Source of the DNA: Heliocidaris tuberculata
Taxonomy: Eukaryota > Echinodermata > Echinoidea > Camarodonta > Echinometridae
Reading direction: 5' to 3'
Assembly: GCA_025618425.1 (NCBI GenBank)
Contig: CM046836.1
Span: forward strand, 10,453,004 to 10,517,003
Length of the DNA stretch: 64,000 nt
Shown here: positions 60,201 through 64,000 of the stretch, in pieces
Position numbering within the stretch: the first letter of the stretch is position 1
Layout: the number at the start of each line of letters is the position of its first letter
Translations under genes and position numbers: made by a program
Notes under the pieces: model-generated
The model's input: the letters and a program-made list of their open reading frames with translations, nothing else
Database searches by the model: none
What the model was told of the DNA's origin: nothing

Positions 60201-60359
60201 ATTTTTCTGCTTTCACACAAATTATCTTACTACCAAGGTTGGATTGCCCTTTAATCAATCATCTTTCTTGTATTTCCAATGTACTAGAGCTAAATCAAAC
60301 ATGGAGCTGCAGCTCACCGAGACAGTGTCTAAACTGGAAGATGAAAAGGAGCTTCTACG
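41144..60359 (+). CDS. CEP112: CEP112 (CCDC46), 22 exons, C-terminus lost in assembly gap
   Basis: CEP112 is a centrosomal coiled-coil protein. I joined 22 plus-strand exons at GT-AG sites; all phases match and give about 885 residues against about 955 in human. Residues 1 to about 90 form the conserved N-terminal domain (DUF4485): DEFDGFLAEMKPFVLKLPHK, RQRCALWIKKLCE, GRKNRNMYSRLLLHML, LPSYTSIYFDEPT. A Ser-rich acidic linker follows (SDEEEDPNPRRK), then a coiled coil of about 600 residues with strong matches to human CEP112, such as DFEQEKFEMQKKQ, ILEDTNAKLQKME, SKELREKQSEEYR, KQQLVELGLLREEER. The start ATG is 41163-41165, in an exon that also carries 19 nt of 5' UTR after a 'ttgtag' acceptor, so a leader exon lies upstream. 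The last exon runs into the N gap at 60360; roughly 70-100 residues are missing. Confidence 0.95.
41935..42001 (+). CDS. CEP112: CEP112 exon 2
   Basis: 67 bp, acceptor 'tttcag', donor 'gtaaaa'. Encodes RQRCALWIKKLCEAPGHGVV, almost identical to the vertebrate segment. Confidence 0.95.
42331..42448 (+). CDS. CEP112: CEP112 exon 3
   Basis: 118 bp, acceptor 'ctgcag', donor 'gtaaga'. Encodes KNRNMYSRLLLHMLKKSLLE and then RPDPGPLPTLPSYT; conserved N-terminal domain. Confidence 0.95.
42627..42832. mobile_element. TIR element family D (copy 2)
   Basis: CAGTGAAACCTG ... CAGGTTTCACTG with 'GGTCTTTATGAGCAGGTGGT' interior, an inverted copy of the 3.35-kb element; CEP112 intron 3. TA flanks suggest Tc1/mariner-type insertion. 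Confidence 0.68.
43391..43584 (+). CDS. CEP112: CEP112 exon 4
   Basis: 194 bp. SIYFDEPTQSKALRREEVGG closes the N-terminal domain; SLPDWVSGELWSG follows, then a basic Ser-rich linker. Donor 'gtatga'. Confidence 0.93.
44355..44490. mobile_element. Palindromic MITE family F
   Basis: Ends GAGCGCTTCATCAAGCG and TTGATGAAAACGCTC; centre 'CAGCCAATCAGATGCAAGG'. Ends 63 bp before CEP112 exon 5. Confidence 0.75.
44554..44644 (+). CDS. CEP112: CEP112 exon 5
   Basis: 91 bp. QRKIGDEGEGNTLKQAIPPA and SYQSHLETAR; donor 'gtaaag'. Confidence 0.88.
45164..45268 (+). CDS. CEP112: CEP112 exon 6
   Basis: 105 bp, 35 codons. EIRNRHKVSFTYSSDEEEDP then a Lys/Ser-rich tail; acidic linker before the coiled coil. Confidence 0.88.
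45739..46002 (+). CDS. CEP112: CEP112 exon 7
   Basis: 264 bp, 88 codons. Thr/Ser-rich linker (STGFDWARFELSPVATRTQ), then the coiled coil begins at ETRQEKQHLEMRTKLLEAKF. Confidence 0.9.
46201..46330. mobile_element. Palindromic MITE family F
   Basis: GGGTCCCGTTTCATAAAACT ... AGTTTTATGAAACGGGGCCC; centre 'TTTGATTGGATAAGAG'. CEP112 intron 7. Confidence 0.8.
47047..47146 (+). CDS. CEP112: CEP112 exon 8, coiled coil
   Basis: 100 bp. ILDRKNTEMDEMKTHYRNK and DLEETNRKLDKK; donor 'gtaagt'. Confidence 0.93.
47341..47470. mobile_element. Palindromic MITE family F
   Basis: Left 'TTCATCAAGTGTCTTGTCAG', centre 'CAGCCAATCAGATGCAAGG', right 'TTTCATGAAACAGGGCCCT'. It ends 53 bp before CEP112 exon 9. Confidence 0.78.
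47524..47642 (+). CDS. CEP112: CEP112 exon 9, coiled coil
   Basis: 119 bp. LQALTKEYSHAKESRDKQIS ... QTTLNDYEKK, matching STESLNNDWEKK of human CEP112. Confidence 0.93.
48212..48355 (+). CDS. CEP112: CEP112 exon 10, coiled coil
   Basis: 144 bp, 48 codons. LHDAVADFEQEKFEMQKKQ and ILEDTNAKLQKMEMEYNAQ, about 60% identical by eye to the human segment. Confidence 0.95.
48864..49018 (+). CDS. CEP112: CEP112 exon 11, coiled coil
   Basis: 155 bp. AEVIRELEAKLHQLSQELTN ... EKSELERQATLLNVELENI. The following intron contains the Penelope-like element. Confidence 0.93.
49181..50010 (+). mobile_element. 5'-truncated Penelope-like element: GIY-YIG end and 3' region
   Basis: An open frame from 49181 to TAA at 49622-49624 encodes the C-terminus of a Penelope-like retroelement protein. 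It has a lead-in segment VSIEVRHRSFSKLDSTLFTH, then GIY-YIG motifs GVYKIPCQCGKVYIGETGR with the CxC linker typical of the family, then KTRLKEHQ and VREAIEIQQH. The reverse transcriptase part is absent (5' truncation, with a TAA immediately upstream of 49181). The 3' UTR holds CpG-rich sequence and a hammerhead-like motif. The right boundary is uncertain. Inserted in sense in CEP112 intron 11. Confidence 0.82.
49901..49965 (+). ncRNA. Hammerhead-ribozyme-like motif of the Penelope-like element
   Basis: Core CTGACGA (49914-49920), helix II GAACAG/CTGTTC (22-27 with 34-39 of 499xx), GAAA (49940-49943), a short palindromic helix III ACG/CGT (49943-49948), then C and helix I TCTC/GAGA plus outer GAGT/ACTC. 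This is the type I hammerhead layout with a minimal helix III, as reported for Penelope-like elements. One deviation: an unpaired T at 49921 before helix II. Activity unknown. Confidence 0.55.
51447..51576 (+). CDS. CEP112: CEP112 exon 12, coiled coil
   Basis: 130 bp. YIALEKDYDVKKTDYEREIK ... DFLKEEHTTSLAK, matching NLLKQEHALSASK of human CEP112. Confidence 0.93.
51973..52120. mobile_element. Palindromic MITE family F
   Basis: GGGTTCTGTTTCATAAAACT ... AGTTTTATGAAACAGGGCCC; centre 'TCTGACTGGCTGAGAGC'. CEP112 intron 12. Confidence 0.8.
52341..52433 (+). CDS. CEP112: CEP112 exon 13, coiled coil
   Basis: 93 bp. LSESNKELEDRVHELRQALQ ends DSELNRQRQVR, matching QESELQRKQQLR of human CEP112. Confidence 0.93.
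52594..52915. repeat. (TG)n followed by GA-rich microsatellite
   Basis: GTGTGT to 52650, then GAGAGA with GAAATGGAGAGTGAG variants; fills the intron before CEP112 exon 14. Confidence 0.95.
52950..53089 (+). CDS. CEP112: CEP112 exon 14, coiled coil
   Basis: 140 bp. ELESEYKQDKLHQEQLNERK ... EKEDLERQLRQSQNAN; acceptor directly follows a long GA-rich microsatellite region. Confidence 0.92.
53161..53281. mobile_element. 121-bp palindromic MITE
   Basis: CTGGGGGGTGATTCACTAAC ... GTTAGTGAATCACCCCCAG with 'AGCTAAAATCAATTTT' in each arm. CEP112 intron 14. Confidence 0.82.
53929..54064 (+). CDS. CEP112: CEP112 exon 15, coiled coil
   Basis: 136 bp. KEEQIKRLKELQRLQAQQAE then RALEDFKNQVENNSGRMFDE, matching LQRLQAQQADAALEEFKRQVELNS of human CEP112 across two segments. 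Confidence 0.95.
54232..54284. repeat. (CA)n/(TA)n microsatellite
   Basis: Simple dinucleotide repeat in CEP112 intron 15. Confidence 0.95.
54852..54959 (+). CDS. CEP112: CEP112 exon 16, coiled coil
   Basis: 108 bp. MSRVEVDLAKSKELREKQSE, matching EKVEADLTRSKSLREKQSKE of human CEP112. Confidence 0.95.
55743..56010 (+). pseudogene. Two dead copies of CEP112 exon 17
   Basis: Copy A (55743-55810) lost 8 nt within the exon and diverges after 'GAGAAGGATAGA'. Copy B (55932-56010) has CAT TAG, an in-frame stop. Both retain 'TGTAG' acceptors. Spacing to the live exon at 56141 is 189 and 209 bp, so the unit includes flanking intron. Confidence 0.88.
56141..56323 (+). CDS. CEP112: CEP112 exon 17, coiled coil (functional copy of a triplicated exon)
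   Basis: 183 bp, 61 codons, open throughout. LSELELTHQRERARLLEQCQ ... NLEQKIRLLESRSQEQQTK. Two degenerate copies precede it at 55743 and 55932. Confidence 0.93.
56782..56925 (+). CDS. CEP112: CEP112 exon 18, coiled coil
   Basis: 144 bp. VIFDLEQQLRDVKEEMLQSD then RKQQLVELGLLREEERQK, nearly identical to RKQQLVELGLLREEEKQR in human. Confidence 0.96.
57343..57429 (+). CDS. CEP112: CEP112 exon 19, coiled coil
   Basis: 87 bp. VRQLRSEMDQYRTTLQKENS ending EQAMRQ; acceptor 'tgacag', donor 'gttaga'. Confidence 0.9.
57655..57717 (+). CDS. CEP112: CEP112 exon 20, coiled coil
   Basis: 63 bp. NERLKDIERDYSNRLDQSNK, matching NSKLKQIEKEYTQKLAKSSQ of human CEP112. Confidence 0.93.
58620..58672 (+). CDS. CEP112: CEP112 exon 21, coiled coil
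   Basis: 53 bp. TIKDHQETIHQLREENQ, matching IIAELQTTISSLKEENSQ of human CEP112; donor 'gtaagt'. Confidence 0.92.
59335..59435 (+). mobile_element. SINE/LINE 3' tail
   Basis: 'AGGCGCCTTGAGCATCCC', 'ATGTGCGCATTATAAATG' then (TTA)n; common deuterostome retroposon tail. Similar tails at 20385-20460 and 53828-53920. Confidence 0.55.
59664..60254. mobile_element. Foldback MITE family A (copy 3)
   Basis: About 90% identical by eye to the 38.8-kb copy in the same orientation; ends 33 bp before the CEP112 exon 22 acceptor. Confidence 0.8.
60288..60359 (+). CDS. CEP112: CEP112 exon 22, truncated by assembly gap
   Basis: Begins after 'tactag', 33 bp downstream of a MITE end. AKSNMELQLTETVSKLEDEK then ELLR and Ns; parallels KFEDEKKQLIR of human CEP112. 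The true 3' boundary is inside the gap. Confidence 0.88.
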
Positions 60360-60859
60360 NNNNNNNNNNNNNNNNNNNNNNNNNNNNNNNNNNNNNNNNN
60401 NNNNNNNNNNNNNNNNNNNNNNNNNNNNNNNNNNNNNNNNNNNNNNNNNNNNNNNNNNNNNNNNNNNNNNNNNNNNNNNNNNNNNNNNNNNNNNNNNNNN
60501 NNNNNNNNNNNNNNNNNNNNNNNNNNNNNNNNNNNNNNNNNNNNNNNNNNNNNNNNNNNNNNNNNNNNNNNNNNNNNNNNNNNNNNNNNNNNNNNNNNNN
60601 NNNNNNNNNNNNNNNNNNNNNNNNNNNNNNNNNNNNNNNNNNNNNNNNNNNNNNNNNNNNNNNNNNNNNNNNNNNNNNNNNNNNNNNNNNNNNNNNNNNN
60701 NNNNNNNNNNNNNNNNNNNNNNNNNNNNNNNNNNNNNNNNNNNNNNNNNNNNNNNNNNNNNNNNNNNNNNNNNNNNNNNNNNNNNNNNNNNNNNNNNNNN
60801 NNNNNNNNNNNNNNNNNNNNNNNNNNNNNNNNNNNNNNNNNNNNNNNNNNNNNNNNNNN
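60360..60859. other. Assembly gap (500 N)
   Basis: Exactly 500 unspecified bases, so probably a placeholder of unknown true length. It interrupts CEP112 exon 22; no CEP112-like exon is seen downstream. Confidence 0.99.
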
Positions 60860-61664
60860 GCCATTCACTGCAAGCCTTTTGACAAATGTGACTTTCAAGA
60901 CATGCAGAAAATCTGTTTATTTTGTAATGTAACTTTAAAAATGTAAGACAAACACTTTCAACCACAAGGAATCAATGACTGTTTTTATGATGCTTAGTCT
61001 GAAAAATTAATAATAAACATGTTATCACTTCTTGTAGAGAAGAAATTACTGTATACATCTTGATGTAGCTTTAAAGCTCATAGACAGTCTCAGTAGCAAA
61101 ATTCATACTGGCAAGAAACTTAGCTGAAATAGTCACATACTATTCTCCTTTTATCTTAAGACACATGTACGAGATTATTTAACATTCCATTCACGATTTC
61201 GAACAAATTTTAGTGTAGATATCTGTAAGAAACGCTTGGCTTTTCACTACCTCACGCTAAGACCATATCCACCCAAAGGTTCCCCTCACAATAAACCCAG
61301 CGCTTCGCACTATGTGTAGCGTATTCTATACACACAGCAATCATGTAAGTAGTGTGTGTGGCCGTTGTTTGAATTTACATCCCCTTTTTAGGGCCATGGA
61401 TTTTTATTACTTTTCACCTCTCATTCGATAAATATTTCACTTGAGGAGGGAAAAAAACTTCACAGCATCTTAGTTATGTTAGTACCCTGCTATGTATTAA
61501 GTAAAATCAAAGAAATCTCACAAAAAAAGTTTTTGAGGGCTTCCCAAAACTATCTGTTACCTTTAAGCATCAAGGACATTTTATCAAATTATATTTAATC
61601 CATTTCTTTCTACTTTTTCCATACATGGAAAAATAACATGTTTTTTTTTGTCTCATTTTCTCAG

Positions 61665-61779
61665 ATTTGTAATGGGTCCTCAGAATCTATCTGATCCATC
61701 ATCATCAGAGAGCAAGCTTCCTAAACTTCACATCACAAAAGATGACCATATAGAAGAACTATTCCTCATTGTATATAGG
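61665..61779 (+). CDS. Unrecognised gene, exon a
   Basis: 115 bp, phase 1 nt then 38 codons ending IVYR at a 'gtaggt' donor. Directly after the donor there is a long (CT)n run. Confidence 0.7.
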
Positions 61780-61801
61780 GTAGGTACATGTTCTCTCTCT
61801 C

Positions 61802-61842
<41 letters not shown>

Positions 61843-63387
61843 CTTATTATTCTAGCTCTCTATGACCTTTGTTATACCAGAAAAATTATCTCAAAACATC
61901 AAGATTGCACACCAATAATATTTGTTTGAAAAGTAATTAAAGTAGTCTGGAATTTATTGTCATAATGTCACACTTACGAGAACTGTATGTGTATTGACTA
62001 TGTTTGAAATGTAATGTCCTTTGTTATGTTTTCATTTCTGTATTCTCAGGCAATGAGTGCAACAATATGTCTCATGGTTGAAGGTGAGTACACAAACTAG
62101 GTGTAGTACTAGGACCTCTACTAGGACTAGGACTTTGACTGTGACTATGACTAGTACTATAATTAAAACTTTGACTAAAACTACAGCTGTGACTATGACT
62201 AGGACCATGACTATGACTGCGACTATGACTACGACTGTCACTATGGCTATGACTGTGACTTTGACAATGATTATGGCTGTGACTTTGACAAACTGTGACT
62301 ATGACTACAACTGTCACTCTGACTATGACTAGGACTGTGACTGTGACTATGACTATGACTATGAGTTTGACAATGACTATGGCTGGTTCTGTACAAAGTA
62401 CTACTATTTTTAAACTATGACATTGTAATCCTAACTAGTATGTTCATGCAGATGGATATTTCAATTTTTCAAGAATACCCAATTTTACATTTAATGCTAC
62501 ATTTTCATTGCTACATTAACATACTGTGAATCAAAAAATGTTGGTGTTCTTTTTGATAATCCAAAACGAGTTCACCCATTTTGAAATTTGATATCTTGAT
62601 TAATCTTTCTATCAATACAACAATACAAACTGCACAATGATTGAAAACTTGTTCCAGAAAGTTTATTTGTGAAAATTTCTTGTAAGCATGGTTGGCACCA
62701 TAAGGATTAAAGGGATTGATTAACATTGTGAAAAATTGTGAAATCATCTCAAATGCCAGTGAATTGTGTGCAGTCGTCTGACTACATATATAATTAAGGA
62801 TATGTGAAAGTATGAGAGAAAAATGGAACCCGTTTACTATCCTAAAAAAGAGAAAAAAAGCTAGCTACATGTAGGCGAAAGGTATCGCGATCGATCGCTA
62901 GCGCAAGTCTCTCGGCTTCTTCACTCTTCTTCACTGTGCTGCAGTCACAAAAACCTTCCACCAGCGCTTGGCGATTTCAGAGCGGGTTTCCAGCCCGTAC
63001 GGTATTCTGTGATAGAGCGAGGTATGCCAACCATAAGAGTTCTGTAGGGTTCGGTGGTACTCTATCCCAACATCAATGTTCAATTGTAATTATCTTTATA
63101 TATAAACGACCGATCAGCTTATAAAACTCAGGCAATTCCTGTCTGACCTAAAGTTTTGTAATTATGATTACAGCATTAGCTGGAACAGTGATTTTTTTTT
63201 TTCAATCCTTGGCAAAGTTAATCAATCCCTTTAAGTGTGAATATTTGTTATGTATTTTCCAATCCATTCCTATAGGTTCACAGCTTCCAAGTCATGAATG
63301 GTATCAGAATGTAGATAGCTTTCTAGGACCACAACTAAGCAGTCTAGCATCAGACATAGGAGAGCAGTATGCTAATAGGAGAACAAG
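61665..63387 (+). CDS. Three exons of an unrecognised gene downstream of the gap
   Basis: Three plus-strand exons join in phase: 61665-61779, 62050-62083, 63276-63387 (acceptors 'tctcag', 'tctcag', 'ctatag'; donors 'gtaggt', 'gtgagt', 'gtgaat'). They encode about 87 residues, including FVMGPQNLSDPSSSESK, ITKDDHIEELFLIVYR, AMSATICLMVEG, and SQLPSHEWYQNVDSFLGPQL. This is not a coiled coil and does not resemble the CEP112 C-terminus. The first exon starts with 1 nt of a split codon, so the gene begins upstream, in or beyond the gap. The gene continues right of the window. I do not recognise the family; the pattern of an amphipathic helix followed by VDSFLG could belong to an alpha/beta domain such as a longin fold, but this is not supported enough to name. 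Confidence 0.7.
61793..61839. repeat. (CT)n microsatellite
   Basis: Starts 14 bp after the donor of the unrecognised gene's exon a. Confidence 0.95.
62050..62083 (+). CDS. Unrecognised gene, exon b (34-bp micro-exon)
   Basis: AMSATICLMVE plus 1 nt; acceptor 'tctcag', donor 'gtgagt'. Its phase fits both neighbours. Confidence 0.65.
62108..62385. repeat. GACTNT minisatellite
   Basis: About 45 imperfect 6-bp units (GACTAT, GACTGT, GACTTT) between exons b and c of the unrecognised gene. Confidence 0.92.
63276..63387 (+). CDS. Unrecognised gene, exon c
   Basis: 112 bp. SQLPSHEWYQNVDSFLGPQL, SSLASDIGEQYANRRT; ends with 2 nt of a codon at donor 'gtgaat'. No further exon is visible to 64000. Confidence 0.7.
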
Positions 63388-64000
63388 GTGAATGTTATAA
63401 TGGTGGCAGTGATTTTGATAATAATGATGATGAAGATGATGGTGATGGAATCCACCCCCCCCCCCAGATCTCGCGTCCATGGAGTGATGAAAATTCCTGC
63501 AACTTGACACACAGATAGAGTATCTTATAAAGAATAACCCTGTAAAGTTTCATAAATATATCTCAAACTTTTTAAAATTATCACTAATTGATTATTTACA
63601 TATTTGCGAATTGAAAATTCTGCATTGTGTACAATACACATGGAGAAATTATCATTTTGGCGGCGATTTTTGATGCTGTGCTGTACACTTTGGACAAAAT
63701 ATTATAAATTTGGTATCAAAGGATGCGTAAGACTGTAGGCAATAAAGTCCTGAAAGCTTGCGGCGCAAAAAAATTATCCTTGAACAAAGGTCCAGGGGGT
63801 GGAGGGCAGCTTTCCATCCCCCTTTTCAAGTCCTCTTCCTAACCCTTTTAGGGTTAAGAAATTATATTAGTGATATGATAATGATATTGATGATGATGAC
63901 GACAGTAATATTAATGATAAGGAGGAAGAGGATGCTGATGATGATGGTGAGGCTGATGATATTTACAATGTTGCTTGTGATTAGAATAGTGATGTTCTTT
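63388..64000 (+). other. Intron of the unrecognised gene, no feature beyond GAT repeats
   Basis: Contains (GAT)n at 63400-63450 and 63870-63965, and a poly-C tract; no exon seen. Confidence 0.5.

Noticed and set aside
60160..60965. ORFs of 169-240 residues across the N run
   Set aside because: Artefact of unspecified bases; only 60288-60359 is coding.
62032..62332. Thr/Met and Val/Ile-rich ORFs
   Set aside because: Translation of the GACTNT minisatellite.
61665..63387. Identification as a CCZ1/INTU/FUZ longin-type protein
   Set aside because: Helix and DSFLG pattern is suggestive, but I could not align enough residues to name a family.

Overview
This is a eukaryotic genomic window from an AT-rich, intron-rich animal genome. 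Exons are short, GT-AG introns run about 0.3-5 kb, and transposon remnants and microsatellites are dense. The protein sequences, the Penelope-like and hAT elements, and the many copies of a palindromic element ending in 'TTTCATAAAACTTG' best fit a sea urchin or another echinoderm. That assignment is inference; no species can be fixed from the sequence alone.

Layout. (1) Positions 347-30788, minus strand: a large gene encoding an FBF1 (Fas-binding factor 1) orthologue, a coiled-coil protein of centriolar distal appendages and the ciliary base. I reconstruct 26 coding exons whose reading phases all join, giving exactly 1403 codons from the ATG at 30736. The last exon(s) lie beyond the left edge. 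(2) Positions 30789-41143: a 10.4-kb divergent intergenic interval full of foldback/MITE elements. It contains a possible two-exon, 53-residue gene on the plus strand (TATA box at 37766, ATG at 37864, stop at 39803). (3) Positions 41144-60359, plus strand: CEP112 (CCDC46), a centrosomal coiled-coil protein. Twenty-two exons give about 885 residues, and the gene is cut by a 500-bp run of N (60360-60859). (4) Positions 61665-63387, plus strand: three in-phase exons of a different, unrecognised gene.

Mobile DNA. Clear items are: an hAT element with an 8-bp target duplication (8807-10070); an hAT MITE with an 8-bp duplication (37257-37418); several TTAA-bounded MITE families; a decayed intron-containing hAT-transposase-derived gene inside an FBF1 intron (about 18250-20270); and a 5'-truncated Penelope-like element with a GIY-YIG domain in CEP112 intron 11, whose 3' region carries a hammerhead-ribozyme-like fold (49901-49965).

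Biology. Both main genes encode centrosome or ciliary-base coiled-coil proteins and are arranged head to head. The most noteworthy observations are the small candidate gene between them, the hammerhead-like motif, the tandemly triplicated CEP112 exon with two dead copies, the duplicated splice-donor region in FBF1, and a dispersed two-unit repeat that sits in frame just upstream of two separate FBF1 exons.
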